Assembly (NCBI GenBank): GCA_027486345.1
Contig: JAIXPH010000061.1
Span: 1 to 64,000, forward strand
Direction of reading: 5' to 3'
Source: Paracoccaceae bacterium
Lineage (GTDB): Bacteria; Pseudomonadota; Alphaproteobacteria; Rhodobacterales; Rhodobacteraceae
Length of the DNA stretch: 64,000 nucleotides
Under the pieces are notes generated by a model. It did not search any database. It was not told the DNA's origin and was given only the letters and a program-made list of their open reading frames with translations. The translations under genes and the position numbers were made by a program. The number at the start of each line of letters is the position of its first letter. The first letter of the stretch is position 1. Of this stretch, positions 6,933 to 16,423 are shown piece by piece.

Positions 6933-8777
6933 GTGTTCAAGTTCTTCGAAAACCTCGTGGACCCTTACGGTCCTTACGAGCAGACAGATACCCCGCCGCG
7001 TCGGCTGTGGCCGTTCCTGAAGGAATACATCCAGCCGTTCCGCGGCGTCTTTGCCGTCACCGCGGCGCTGTCGGTCGTGACCGCGTTCGCCGATGTGGCG
7101 CTGATCTGGTATGTCGGGCGGTTGGTGGATCTGTTGTCGCAGAATGGTCCGGTGCAGGCCTGGGCCTTACATGGGCGTGAGTTTATCGCCGTGGGTCTGG
7201 CGATCCTGATCCTGCGGCCGATGCTGCTGGTCGGGCAGGTGGCGCTGTTGCACAATACCATCCTGCCGAACTTTGGCACCATGATCCGCTGGCGCGCGCA
7301 TGCCCATGTGATCCGCCAACCCGTGGGCTGGTTCGAATCCGATTTCGCGGGGCGGATCGCCAACCGCATCATGCAGACCCCGCCCGCCGCCGGGGATGCC
7401 GTGTTCCAGACCTTTGACGCGGTCGCCTTTGCCTCTGTCACGGTGGTCGGCGCGGCAATCATGCTGGCCGAGGCGGACCCCCGGCTTTTGGTTCCGCTGG
7501 TGGTCTGGTTCGCGCTTTACGCCGCGCTGGTGCGCTGGACGATCCGCCGTGCCGGGCCTGCGGCCAAGGCGGCGTCGGATGCACGCTCTGCCGTGACGGG
7601 GCGGGTGGTCGATGCCTATACCAACATCCATTCGGTCAAGCTCTTCGCCCATCACGACAGCGAGCTGAACTACGCCAAGGAGTCGATCGAACACGCCCGC
7701 ACGACCTTTATGCAAGAGATGCGGATCGTCACCAAGATGGACCTTGGCCTGACCGGGCTGAACGGCTTCCTGATCGTGGCGACCATCGGTTGGGCTATCC
7801 TCTTGTGGTATCAGGGTGTGGCGACGGTGGGGACGGTTGCCGCCGCCTCGGCCCTCGTCCTGCGGCTGAACAACATGACCTATTGGATCATGTGGGCCTT
7901 TACCTCGCTGGTCCAAGCGCTGGGCGTGGTGCAGGAAGGGATGGAGACGATTGCCCATCCCATCGGTCTGGTCGATGTGCCGGGGGCCAAGCCTTTGGCG
8001 TTCCGCGATGGGTTGATTGAGATTGACGGGATCAGCCACCATTACGGGCGTGGGTCGGGCGGTTTGGATCGGCTGTCGCTGACCATCCGTCCGGGCGAAA
8101 AGATCGGGGTCGTCGGGCGGTCGGGGGCGGGGAAATCCACCCTCGTGAAGCTGATGCTGCGGTTTTACGACACCGAGGATGGCCGCATCCTGATCGACGG
8201 TCAGGACATCGCCAAGGTCACGCAAGACAGCCTGCGCCGCCAGATCGGCATGGTGCAGCAAGACAGCAGCCTGATGCACCGGTCGGTGCGGGACAACATC
8301 CTCTATGGTCGCCCCGACGCCACTGAGGCGCAGATGATCGCCGCCGCGAAACAGGCCGAGGCGCATGATTTCATCCTGACGCTGGAAGATCCGCAGGGCC
8401 GCAAAGGCTATGACGCGCATGTGGGCGAACGTGGGGTGAAGCTGTCCGGCGGCCAGCGGCAGCGGGTGGCCTTGGCGCGGGTGATCCTGAAGGACGCGCC
8501 GATCCTGATCCTGGATGAGGCGACGAGTGCCCTCGATTCCGAGGCTGAGGCGCTAATCCAAGACGCGCTGTACGGCGTGATGCAGGGCAAGACGGTCATC
8601 GCCATCGCGCACCGCCTGTCCACCATCGCGGCGATGGATCGCATTGTGGTGCTGGAGGATGGGCGCATCGCCGAACAGGGCAGCCATGCCGAGTTGCTGG
8701 CCAAGGGCGGGCTTTATGCGCGGTTCTGGTCGCGGCAATCGGGCGGCTTCATCGGGCTGGAGGATGCCGCCGAATGA
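6933..8777 (+). CDS. ABC exporter half-transporter (TMD-NBD), first of three in tandem
   Basis: The 614-residue protein has an N-terminal six-helix exporter domain (about residues 20-320) and a C-terminal ATPase with Walker A G-R-S-G-A-G-K-S-T near residue 395, signature L-S-G-G-Q-R-Q-R, Walker [13 protein letters not shown] and an H-loop I-A-H-R-L-S-T. This is the MsbA/Atm1 class, which acts as a dimer; the substrate is unknown. I chose GTG at 6933 (MFKFFENLVDPYGPY) because the conserved start is there and AAAAAGGCGG precedes it; a TTG at 6891 lacks a ribosome site. Its stop overlaps the next ABC gene in an ATGA junction. Confidence 0.9.
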   Translation: MFKFFENLVDPYGPYEQTDTPPRRLWPFLKEYIQPFRGVFAVTAALSVVTAFADVALIWYVGRLVDLLSQNGPVQAWALHGREFIAVGLAILILRPMLLVGQVALLHNTILPNFGTMIRWRAHAHVIRQPVGWFESDFAGRIANRIMQTPPAAGDAVFQTFDAVAFASVTVVGAAIMLAEADPRLLVPLVVWFALYAALVRWTIRRAGPAAKAASDARSAVTGRVVDAYTNIHSVKLFAHHDSELNYAKESIEHARTTFMQEMRIVTKMDLGLTGLNGFLIVATIGWAILLWYQGVATVGTVAAASALVLRLNNMTYWIMWAFTSLVQALGVVQEGMETIAHPIGLVDVPGAKPLAFRDGLIEIDGISHHYGRGSGGLDRLSLTIRPGEKIGVVGRSGAGKSTLVKLMLRFYDTEDGRILIDGQDIAKVTQDSLRRQIGMVQQDSSLMHRSVRDNILYGRPDATEAQMIAAAKQAEAHDFILTLEDPQGRKGYDAHVGERGVKLSGGQRQRVALARVILKDAPILILDEATSALDSEAEALIQDALYGVMQGKTVIAIAHRLSTIAAMDRIVVLEDGRIAEQGSHAELLAKGGLYARFWSRQSGGFIGLEDAAE

Positions 8778-10626
8778 GGCTGATCCCCCGCCGTCTCTTC
8801 GCCTTCGTCGAAGGGCTGTCGGACCCTTTCGCCGCTGTTCCGCCGGGCACGCCGGTCAACGCGCCCTTGCGCTTCCTCTTCGGGCAGATGCGCCCCTTTG
8901 GCCGGGTGATGGTGCTGGCCGGGGTCATGGGCATCGGCGTTGCGGCGTTGGAACTGGGGCTGATCTGGTATGCGGGGCGACTGGTCGATCTGATGGCCTT
9001 GGGGCCAGAGGCGTTCTGGGCCGCGCATGGGACAGAGGTTGCCTTGGCGGCGCTGGTGCTTCTGTTGTTGCGCCCCTTGGTGGTGGCGGTGAATGCGGCG
9101 GTGCTGTTTTCGGGCATTTCCACCAATATGATCGCGCAGGCGCGCTGGCGGTCGCATCGGCACATGATGGGCCAGCCGGTCGGGTTCTTTCAGAACGATT
9201 TCGCCGGGCGTCTGGCCAACCGGGTGATGAACACCGGCCACGCCGCCGAGGATAGCGCCTTTCTGGTGTTTGAGGCGTTCTGGCAGGCCACTGCCTTTGC
9301 GCTGGCGACGTTGGTGCTCCTGATGGGGATGGATTGGCGGCTGGCCTTGCCGCTGGCGCTGTGGATTGCGGGCTTTGTCGGCTTTGTGCTGTGGTTTGCG
9401 CCACGGGCAGGGCTGACGGCGGAAAAGGTCAGCACCGCCAATTCGCGGGTGACGGGCCGGATCGTCGACAGTTACGCCAATATCGAGACGGTGAAGCTGT
9501 TCGCCCATTCGCAGCGCGAGGAACGGTTTGCCCAAAGCGCCATGCGCCGTCACCGCCTGCGCTTTGGCGCGCTGATGCGGCTGTTTGCGGATCAGCAGGC
9601 GGCGATGGCGCTGTTCAACTCTGCCGCCATGGCCTTGGTCATCGGGCCTGCGCTGTGGGTCTGGTCGCAAGGGGCGCTGACGGTGGGGGAAGTGGCCGCC
9701 GCCATCGCGATGGCGCTGCGGCTGAACACCATGACCGGCTGGATCATGTGGATGACGGTGCGGACGTTTGAACATCTGGGCACCATCCGCGAAGGGCTGC
9801 AAAGCATCGCCGTGCCGCAGACGGTGACGGACCGCGCGGGGGCTGTGCCATTGCAGGTGACCGGTGGGCGGATCGAGGTGCAGGGCCTGACGCACCATTA
9901 CGGGAAAGGACGCGGCGGTCTGGCCGGGGTTGATCTGACCATCGCGGCGGGGGAGCGGATCGGTGTTGTGGGGCCATCGGGGGCGGGGAAATCGTCTCTG
10001 GTGAACCTGATCCTACGGCTGCGGGACCCCGAAGGGGGGCGCATCCTGATCGACGGGCAGGACATCGCCGGGGTGACGCAGGACAGCCTGCGCGCGCAAA
10101 TCGGCATGGTGACGCAGGATTCAAGCCTTCTGCATCGGTCGGTCCGGGACAACATCCTTTATGGTCGCCCCCAAGCGACAGAGGCGCAGTTGATCGCCGC
10201 CGCCAAACGCGCCGAGGCGCATGAATTCATCCTGACGCTCCGCGATACCGCAGGCGGCAGGGCTATGACGCGCTGCTGGGCGAACGCGGGGTGCGGCTGT
10301 CCGGCGGGCAGCGGCAACGCATCGCCTTGGCGCGGGTGATCCTGAAGGACGCGCCGATCCTGATTTTGGATGAGGCGACCTCGGCACTGGATTCGGAGGT
10401 TGAGGCCGCCATCCGCGACACGCTGTATGGCATGATGGAGGGCAAAACCGTCATCGCCATCGCGCACCGCCTGTCCACCATCGCGCAGATGGACCGGATC
10501 GTGGTGCTGGACGGGGGCCGGGTGGCGGAACAAGGTGCCCATGCCGCATTGTTGAACAACGGCGGGCTTTATGCCCGGTTCTGGGCGCGCCAATCTGGCG
10601 GGTTCATCGGATTGGAAGAAGAATGA
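8774..10626 (+). pseudogene. ABC exporter half-transporter, second of three, interrupted by a -1 frameshift
   Basis: The first frame runs 8774-10339 and matches its neighbours through E-A-H-E-F-I-L-T-L, then turns into unrelated sequence after about 10250. The remaining ATPase part (signature L-S-G-G-Q-R-Q-R, Walker B, H-loop) continues in another frame up to 10626. Inserting one G in the GCAGGCGGCAGGG stretch at about 10250-10262 restores [10 protein letters not shown], the sequence expected from the paralogues. Everything else is intact: exporter domain, Walker A G-P-S-G-A-G-K-S-S near residue 400. The lack of other decay suggests a sequencing error or a very recent mutation. It overlaps both neighbours by ATGA junctions. 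Confidence 0.9.
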
Positions 10627-12473
10627 CCCTGTCAGACCGCCTTGGTGCCACGATTGATGCCTTTCGCCCCGCTGATGGGCCGCCGCCGCAGACGCTCGGG
10701 CGGTTCTTCAACTGGGCGCTGGCGGGCAGTTGGCCGATGCTGGCGGTGGCGGGGGTGATCTCCTCCATCGCCGGGGTGACAGAGGTGGTGTCGGCCCTGA
10801 TCCTTGGCTGGGTGATCGATGCCACCATCGCGGCGGGGCCGGAGGCGTTTTTCCGGGAACATGCGGCTCTGTTATTGGGGTTTTTGGCGTTTTACCTGAT
10901 CCTGCGCCCCTTGGCCTTTGGCATTTCGGCAGCGTCGAACAGCATCATCGTCGGGCCGAATGTGATGCCCCTTGTCCTGTCGCGGCTGCATCGCTGGACG
11001 CTGGGGCAGGCGGTGACCTTCTTTGACAACGACTTTGCCGGACGCATCGCGCAAAAGCAGATGCAGGCGGCGCGGGCGGTCACGGATGTGGCGACGGAAG
11101 TCATCAACACAGTCTGTTTCGCCTTAGCATCGGTCATCGGGTCGGTCGTCGTCCTGATCGCGCTGGATCTGTGGATCGCGGCAGGGATGGCGGTTTGGCT
11201 GGTGGCCTATGTCCTGTTGATCCGGTTCTTCATGCCGCGCGTGCGGGTGAATTCCGCTGCACGGGCCAGTGCGCGGGCGATGGTGTCGGGGCAGGTGGTC
11301 GATACGATCACCAATATCAAGACGGTCAAACTCTTCGCCCATGCCGCGTTCGAGGATCGCGTCGCGCTGAAGTCGATGGAGGTGTTCCGGACCCGGTCGC
11401 TGGAGTTCGGCGTGATCTCCACCTGGTTCCGTCTGTCGCTGATGACCTTGGCCGGGGTGTTGCCGGTGATGTTGATCGGCGGGACGGTGCTGCTCTGGCA
11501 ACAGGGGCAGGCAACCGCAGGCGCGATTGCGGCGGCGGGGGCGATTGCCATGCGCGTGGCGCAAATGTCGGGCTGGGTCAGCTTCACCCTGATGTCAATC
11601 TATACATCGGTGGGTGAGGTTGAGGATGGCATGAAAACCCTGTCCGGGCCGCATCAACTGGCCGATGCGCCGGATGCCGTGGACCTGCCGCGCGTTACAG
11701 GTAAGGTGCGGTTTGACCACGTGTCCTTCGCCTATGGCCGCCAGCGCAGCGGGGTTGAGGGGATCGATCTGACCATCCGCGCGGGCGAACGGTTGGGGAT
11801 CGTGGGGGCATCCGGGGCGGGGAAATCGACCTTGGTCGCGCTGCTTTTACGGCTCTATGACAGCGAAAAAGGGCGGGTTCTGGTCGATGGCCATGACGTG
11901 CGGGCGGTGACACAGGAATCCCTTCGCCGTCAGATCGGCATGGTCACGCAGGAAACCGCGATGTTCAACCGAAGCGCCCGCGACAACATCGCCTACGGCA
12001 AGCCCGACGCGACCGAAGCCGAGATCATCGCCGCCGCCAAGGCCGCCGAGGCGCATGACTTCATCCTGCGGATGGTCGATCACAAGGGCAACAAGGGCTA
12101 TGACGCCTTCCTGGGGGAGCGGGGGGTCAAGCTGTCAGGCGGGCAGCGGCAACGCATCGCGCTGGCCCGCGCCTTTCTGAAAGACGCGCCGATCCTTGTG
12201 CTGGATGAGGCGACGTCGGCACTGGATTCCGAGGTTGAAGCCTCGATCCAATCCGCACTGGGCCGGGTGATGCAGGGCAAGACCGTGCTGGCCATCGCGC
12301 ACCGGCTGTCGACGATTTCGGAAATGGACCGGATCGTGGTGCTTGACGACGGGCGCATCGTGGAACAAGGCACGCATGACGAATTGCTGACCCAAGGCGG
12401 GCTTTACGCGCGCTACTGGAGCCGCCAGTCCGGTGGCTTCATCGGGACAGAAGACCAACAAGCGGCGGAATGA
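10623..12473 (+). CDS. ABC exporter half-transporter (TMD-NBD), third of three in tandem
   Basis: This 616-residue protein repeats the architecture of the two preceding genes: membrane domain to about residue 330, then an ATPase with Walker [10 protein letters not shown], signature L-S-G-G-Q-R-Q-R, Walker [13 protein letters not shown] and H-loop. It is the most divergent of the trio; for example, the segment after the Q-loop reads [12 protein letters not shown] where the other two read L-H-R-S-V-R-D-N-I-L-Y-G. It starts in an ATGA overlap with the second gene. Homodimers or any pairwise heterodimer are possible; the substrate is unknown, with lipids or peptides typical for the class. Confidence 0.92.
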   Translation: MTLSDRLGATIDAFRPADGPPPQTLGRFFNWALAGSWPMLAVAGVISSIAGVTEVVSALILGWVIDATIAAGPEAFFREHAALLLGFLAFYLILRPLAFGISAASNSIIVGPNVMPLVLSRLHRWTLGQAVTFFDNDFAGRIAQKQMQAARAVTDVATEVINTVCFALASVIGSVVVLIALDLWIAAGMAVWLVAYVLLIRFFMPRVRVNSAARASARAMVSGQVVDTITNIKTVKLFAHAAFEDRVALKSMEVFRTRSLEFGVISTWFRLSLMTLAGVLPVMLIGGTVLLWQQGQATAGAIAAAGAIAMRVAQMSGWVSFTLMSIYTSVGEVEDGMKTLSGPHQLADAPDAVDLPRVTGKVRFDHVSFAYGRQRSGVEGIDLTIRAGERLGIVGASGAGKSTLVALLLRLYDSEKGRVLVDGHDVRAVTQESLRRQIGMVTQETAMFNRSARDNIAYGKPDATEAEIIAAAKAAEAHDFILRMVDHKGNKGYDAFLGERGVKLSGGQRQRIALARAFLKDAPILVLDEATSALDSEVEASIQSALGRVMQGKTVLAIAHRLSTISEMDRIVVLDDGRIVEQGTHDELLTQGGLYARYWSRQSGGFIGTEDQQAAE

Positions 12474-12492
12474 TCCGCCAAGGGGGGCGGAG

Positions 12493-12915
12493 ATGGATTA
12501 CGCCACGGTGGGGGGTGCGGCGCTTGGCCGGTCTTTGACTGGTGTGGGGTTGAACATCCTGACGCGGGACGCTGGGGCCTTGGCCCGGTTTGTGTCCGAG
12601 GTGTTCGGTCTGACGCTGCTGCGCGAGTCGCGGGATTTCGCCTTGGTCCAGCATCAGGGGCAGATCATTCAGTTCCACTCTGACGCCGCCTTTGCCGGTC
12701 ATCCACTATATGCCCTGTTGCCGGAGAACCCGCCACGCGGAACGGGGGTGCAAATCTACCTGTTCAACACCGACCCTGATGCGTCTGCCGTGCGGGCGGA
12801 AGCGCTGGGCGGCAGTCTGTTGGAACTGCCGCGTGATAAGCCGCATGGCCTGCGGGAGGCCACGATTCTATCGCCCGAAGGCCATGCCTTCACCTCGGCA
12901 AAGATATTGGAATAA
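12493..12915 (+). CDS. VOC-superfamily (glyoxalase/bleomycin-resistance-like) protein
   Basis: The 140-residue protein has the paired beta-alpha-beta-beta-beta pattern of the vicinal-oxygen-chelate fold: L-T-R-D-A-G-A-L-A-R-F-V-x-x-V-F-G-L near residue 25 and a second half ending in A-T-I-L-S-P-E-G-H-A-F. A possible metal histidine lies in Q-F-H-S-D and a glutamate near the C-terminus, but I cannot name a substrate. ATG 12493 has an immediately preceding AGGGGGGCGG ribosome site, so the longer frame from 12433 that overlaps the ABC gene is rejected. Four bases separate it from the downstream methyltransferase, suggesting one operon. Confidence 0.8.
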   Translation: MDYATVGGAALGRSLTGVGLNILTRDAGALARFVSEVFGLTLLRESRDFALVQHQGQIIQFHSDAAFAGHPLYALLPENPPRGTGVQIYLFNTDPDASAVRAEALGGSLLELPRDKPHGLREATILSPEGHAFTSAKILE

Positions 12916-12919
12916 AAGC

Positions 12920-14140
12920 ATGAAACTTCTGATCGAACGGCTGGGCCATCTGGGCGACGGGATCGCGCAGGGACCGACGGGGCAGGTCTATGTTCCGCAA
13001 ACCCTGCCGGGCGAAGAGGTTGAAGGGGAGTTGGCGGGCGACACGCTGACGGGGGTGCGGATCGTCACGCCCTCGGCGGATCGCAAGCGCCCGCCTTGTG
13101 CCCATGCGCGGACCTGTGGCGGGTGCCTGATGCAGCACGCCAGTGATGATCTGGTGGCGGGTTGGAAACAGGGCATCGTGCAGGGGGCGCTGTCCGGGCA
13201 GGGGCTGGAGGCACCGTTCCGCCCCATCCTGACCAGCCCGCCGCAATCGCGCCGCCGGGCCACGCTGTCGGGGCGCAAGACCAAGGGCGGGGCGTTGATC
13301 GGCTTTCACCAGCGCGGGTCGGATGTGCTGATCCCGGTGCCGCAGTGCCAGCTTTTGCACCCCGACCTGATCGCCACCTTCCCCGCGCTGGAGGCGTTGA
13401 CAAAGCTGGGCGGAACTCGGACCACGGCGATTGATCTGACGGTGACACGCTCGCTCGCCGGGGCAGAGGTGGTGGTGAAGGGCGGCAAGGCGCTGGACAG
13501 TGCCCTGCTGCTCGATCTGGCGCGGGTGGCGGAAACCTTTGGTCTGGCGCGGCTGACATGGGGGGATGAGACCGTTGCCCTGCGCGCGATGCCAATGCAG
13601 CGGATGGGGCGGGCCTTGGTGGCCCCGCCGCCCGGGGCCTTCCTGCAAGCGACCGAACAGGGAGAGGCCGCCTTGCTGGCCGGGGCCCGCGATTCCGTGG
13701 GCGAGGCGCGGCGGGTGATGGACCTGTTCGCCGGATGCGGCACCTTTGCCCTGCCCTTGGCCGAAACGGCCGAGGTGACCGCGGTGGAGGGTGAGGCCGC
13801 GATGACATCGGCCCTGGAAAAGGGCTGGCGTCAGGCACAGGGGCTGAAGAAACTGGTGGTGCAGACGCGCGACCTGTTCCGCCGCCCGATGGAGCCGGAC
13901 GAATTGCGCGGCTTTGACGCCGTGGTGATCGACCCCCCGCGCGCCGGGGCCGAGGCGCAATCACACGCCCTTGCGGCATCCAAAGTGCCTGTGATTGCGG
14001 CGGTGTCCTGCAACCCGGCCAGCTTTGCCCGCGATGCCCGGATTCTGGTCAATGCGGGCTATCGGCTGGACTGGGTGCAAGTGGTGGATCAGTTCCGCTG
14101 GTCCGCCCATGTCGAGCTGGTTGCCCGGCTGTCGCGCTGA
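12920..14140 (+). CDS. RNA 5-methyluridine methyltransferase of the RlmD/TrmA family
   Basis: The 406-residue product belongs to the TrmA/RlmC/RlmD class I SAM-dependent enzymes that methylate C5 of uridine in rRNA or tRNA. It has the Fe-S cluster cysteines (C-A-H-A-R-T-C-G-G-C near residue 55, plus C in V-P-Q-C-Q near residue 140), SAM motif D-L-F-A-G-C-G-T-F, the V-I-D-P-P-R-A-G motif and the nucleophile in S-C-N-P-A-S. Alphaproteobacterial members of this length often lack a full TRAM domain; the first 50 residues here resemble a short one. ATG 12920 directly follows the VOC gene; a longer upstream frame lies within that gene. Which uridine is modified cannot be told. Confidence 0.88.
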   Translation: MKLLIERLGHLGDGIAQGPTGQVYVPQTLPGEEVEGELAGDTLTGVRIVTPSADRKRPPCAHARTCGGCLMQHASDDLVAGWKQGIVQGALSGQGLEAPFRPILTSPPQSRRRATLSGRKTKGGALIGFHQRGSDVLIPVPQCQLLHPDLIATFPALEALTKLGGTRTTAIDLTVTRSLAGAEVVVKGGKALDSALLLDLARVAETFGLARLTWGDETVALRAMPMQRMGRALVAPPPGAFLQATEQGEAALLAGARDSVGEARRVMDLFAGCGTFALPLAETAEVTAVEGEAAMTSALEKGWRQAQGLKKLVVQTRDLFRRPMEPDELRGFDAVVIDPPRAGAEAQSHALAASKVPVIAAVSCNPASFARDARILVNAGYRLDWVQVVDQFRWSAHVELVARLSR

Positions 14141-14169
14141 ACACGCATCCGTGAGGGTAGGGAACCAAA

Positions 14170-14189
14170 CCGCGTCTTTGCAGACGCGG
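14170..14189 (+). terminator. Perfect 8-bp hairpin after the methyltransferase gene, no U-tract
   Basis: CCGCGTCT at 14170-14177 pairs exactly with AGACGCGG at 14182-14189 around a TTGC loop. It sits in the 102-base gap before the lipoprotein transpeptidase gene. There is no run of T after it, so it may be a weak terminator, an mRNA-stabilising hairpin or a processing site. Confidence 0.4.
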
Positions 14190-14242
14190 CGAAATTCTGT
14201 ATCGGCAAGGGAAAACCAGACCAACAAAAACGGCGGGCAGTG

Positions 14243-14746
14243 ATGCGGTTCGGGCAAGTCTTCCTTTTCATCGCGGCGATGCTGCTCTTGGTCTCTTGCG
14301 GGACCAAAGAGCAAAGCAAGTTCCGCAGCTATCGCGGGCCAGCGGTCACGGCCATCATCGTGGACAAGTCGGACCGGCAGATGTTCTTGCTACACAACTC
14401 CAAGGTGCTGGAGACCTTCACCGTCCACCTTGGTGGCAATCCGGTCGGGCACAAGCAGTTCGAGGGTGACGGCAAGACGCCCGAGGGACAGTACCGCATC
14501 AGCCATCGCAATCCGAAGTCGCAATATCACCTGTCGCTCGGGATTTCCTATCCCAACGACCGCGACCGCGCCTTTGCAGAGGCGGCGGGCAAGCCGCCGG
14601 GGGGCGACATCTTCATCCACGGCGGGCCGCCGCGCCCGGTGGACAAGCATGACTGGACAGCCGGTTGCATCGCCGTCAGCGATGAGGAAATGGAACTGAT
14701 CTACGCCATGGTCAAACCGGGCACGCCGATCTTCATCCGGCCCTGA
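14243..14746 (+). CDS. L,D-transpeptidase (YkuD family) lipoprotein
   Basis: The 167-residue protein has an N-terminal lipoprotein signal with lipobox L-L-V-S-C at about residue 19, so it should be anchored on the periplasmic side. The YkuD domain follows: V-D-K-S-D-R-Q-M-F-L near residue 40, the active-site H-G-G near residue 130 and catalytic cysteine in D-W-T-A-G-C-I-A-V near residue 146. Such enzymes make 3-3 peptidoglycan cross-links or attach or release outer-membrane proteins at meso-DAP. ATG 14243 is used; a GTG directly before it is an alternative. A strong terminator follows, shared with the convergent CAP-domain gene. Confidence 0.9.
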   Translation: MRFGQVFLFIAAMLLLVSCGTKEQSKFRSYRGPAVTAIIVDKSDRQMFLLHNSKVLETFTVHLGGNPVGHKQFEGDGKTPEGQYRISHRNPKSQYHLSLGISYPNDRDRAFAEAAGKPPGGDIFIHGGPPRPVDKHDWTAGCIAVSDEEMELIYAMVKPGTPIFIRP

Positions 14747-14763
14747 TCCGGACATCAGGCATG

Positions 14764-14799
14764 AAAAAACCGCCGGTCCCGCAGGACCGGCGGTTTTTT
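14764..14799. terminator. Bidirectional rho-independent terminator
   Basis: A perfect 16-bp inverted repeat (14764-14779 with 14784-14799) with a CGCA loop is flanked by six A on one side and six T on the other, so it can end transcription from the L,D-transpeptidase gene on the plus strand and from the CAP-domain gene on the minus strand. Confidence 0.93.
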
Positions 14800-14810
14800 C
14801 ATGGGTCAGA

Positions 14811-15458
14811 TCAAAGCGTGCCGCCGATGACCGCCCCGGTTCCGGGCTCAATTCCGGCCCCGGCAGGCGCAAAGGCGCCCGGTGCGGGGGCCACGCCAAA
14901 GGCCGGTGCGCCCATGCCCGCCATCGCCGCGCCCGGCAGGCCAGCGCCGGTCACCAGCGTCCACCAGATCTTGCCGTTGGATTCCTGATACCACGACAGG
15001 CCGATCTCGGTCATGCGGGGGTCCAGCAGCACCTGCCGTTGGTCGGGGGATTGCATCCAGACCGACAGGGTTTCAATCTCGGTCTCATAGGTCTCAGAGA
15101 TCAGCTCGCCCAGCAGGGTGCCGGTGTAGCCCACGCGCTGCACGCGCAGAAGCGGCGACGACCCGTCCGAGCCGAAGTGCCACGGCCGGTTTTGCACCGC
15201 CATGTCCCGCGCATGGGTCGCGGCAGCGGCGTTCAGCGCGGCGTTCAGCACCACGGGGGGTGCCCCGCGCGCCTGCCGCAGCGTGTTGAGCGAGTCGAGG
15301 AAGCGGTATTCCACCACGCCCGACCCTTGCTCTGCGATGGGATAGACCTGCGGCAGGGGTTTGCCGTCGGGACCAAGTTGCACGGTGGGTCCGCCAACCG
15401 AACATCCCGCGACCAGCAGCGTCGCGCCGCCAGCGATCAGCAGAGTGCGTCTGTCCAT
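14811..15458 (-). CDS. CAP-domain (SCP-like) lipoprotein
   Basis: The 215-residue protein begins with a twin-residue R-R signal and a lipobox L-L-V-A-G-C near residue 19, predicting a lipid-anchored periplasmic or outer-membrane protein. Residues about 55-175 form a CAP/SCP domain: L-N-x-L-R-x-x-R-G-A-P-P-V, then A-T-H-A-R-D-M-A and the W-H-F-G-S-D-G-S segment, and later I-G-L-S-W near residue 150. The C-terminal 45 residues are Ala/Gly/Pro-rich and low complexity. CAP proteins are secreted and may bind sterols, peptides or cell-wall components; the role here is unknown. Placement between two L,D-transpeptidases hints at the envelope. Confidence 0.85.
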   Translation of the reverse strand: MDRRTLLIAGGATLLVAGCSVGGPTVQLGPDGKPLPQVYPIAEQGSGVVEYRFLDSLNTLRQARGAPPVVLNAALNAAAATHARDMAVQNRPWHFGSDGSSPLLRVQRVGYTGTLLGELISETYETEIETLSVWMQSPDQRQVLLDPRMTEIGLSWYQESNGKIWWTLVTGAGLPGAAMAGMGAPAFGVAPAPGAFAPAGAGIEPGTGAVIGGTL

Positions 15459-15667
15459 GCTCTGTCCTTTGAAGGGGCCTCAAGTTTCGGCATATGCCCG
15501 GGCGGTTTCGCCCTTGTTGGCGGCGTGTTTATCGAAAGCCCCGCCGCAGTTCAAACCCAACTCTGCGTGAAAGGGCCAAAACCCGCCGGTTACGGGGCTT
15601 TGATTTGCCGTTTGTGCCGGAAAGGCGTAAACCCCCTGAAAAATGCGACTTGAAAGGAGTCAAGCGG

Positions 15668-16276
15668 ATGACCGAGGCAAGCAGCAAGATCCTGAACCGC
15701 CGTCTGTTCGTCGCAGGCGCCGGCCTTGCGATGGGGGCAGCGGCCCTGCCCGCCCATGCCCAAAGCATGGAAGGCTCCACCGAGATGGAGACTGGGGCAT
15801 CGTCGTCGGTGCGCCACAACGCGTCCAGCTTCCGGATGCTGAACTGGCAGGATTACTTCGAGAACACCCGCAACGGCGCGATCCTGTGTGACCTCACCTC
15901 ACGCGCGCTGCATTTCTGGACCGAGGACCAGTCGGTTTACAAGCTTTACCCCACATCGGTGCCGCTGTCGGACGAACTGACCCGCCGTGGCAAGACCGAG
16001 GTGATCCAGAAAGTGGTCGCCCCGCCATGGCGCCCGACCGCGTCGATGAAGGAGCGCCATCCGGAATGGCCGGACATGGTGCCGGGCGGATCGCCCGACA
16101 ACCCGCTGGGGACGCATGCGCTTTATCTGGGATGGCCCGCGTACCGCATCCACGGCACGCATGACACGCGCAAGATCGGGCGGCGTTCATCGAATGGTTG
16201 TGTCGGCCTTTACAATGAACACATCCAAGAATTGTTCGCCTTGGCGAAAGTTGGCACACAAGTGTTGCTAATTTGA
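15668..16276 (+). CDS. L,D-transpeptidase (YkuD family), exported
   Basis: The 202-residue protein starts with a signal peptide containing N-R-R-L-F-V-A-G-A-G (Tat-like twin arginine) and a cleavage site after A-H-A near residue 31. The catalytic YkuD core includes the H-G-T-H motif near residue 166 and S-N-G-C-V-G-L with the active cysteine near residue 181. It is the larger ErfK/YbiS-like type that often attaches lipoproteins or makes 3-3 cross-links. ATG 15668 follows GGAGTCAAGCGG; the upstream frame from 15494 lacks a signal peptide and is rejected. It diverges from the CAP gene and precedes the two mini-protein genes. Confidence 0.88.
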   Translation: MTEASSKILNRRLFVAGAGLAMGAAALPAHAQSMEGSTEMETGASSSVRHNASSFRMLNWQDYFENTRNGAILCDLTSRALHFWTEDQSVYKLYPTSVPLSDELTRRGKTEVIQKVVAPPWRPTASMKERHPEWPDMVPGGSPDNPLGTHALYLGWPAYRIHGTHDTRKIGRRSSNGCVGLYNEHIQELFALAKVGTQVLLI

Positions 16277-16423
16277 CGACATGAAGGTCAAGCGCACCAG
16301 ACACGGATGCTGCAAGTTGCATTCCTTGGCGGTTGCTGCTTAACAAGGCCCACGAGGTAATATCTTGGGTGCATGCCGTCGCCTCTGCAACATCCGGCGG
16401 CTTGCAAAAACTGGAGGTTAACT

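Noticed and set aside
15740-15830. Frameshift or fusion suspected in the second L,D-transpeptidase
   Set aside because: Signal peptide, linker and catalytic domain read continuously from 15668, with the length usual for the family.
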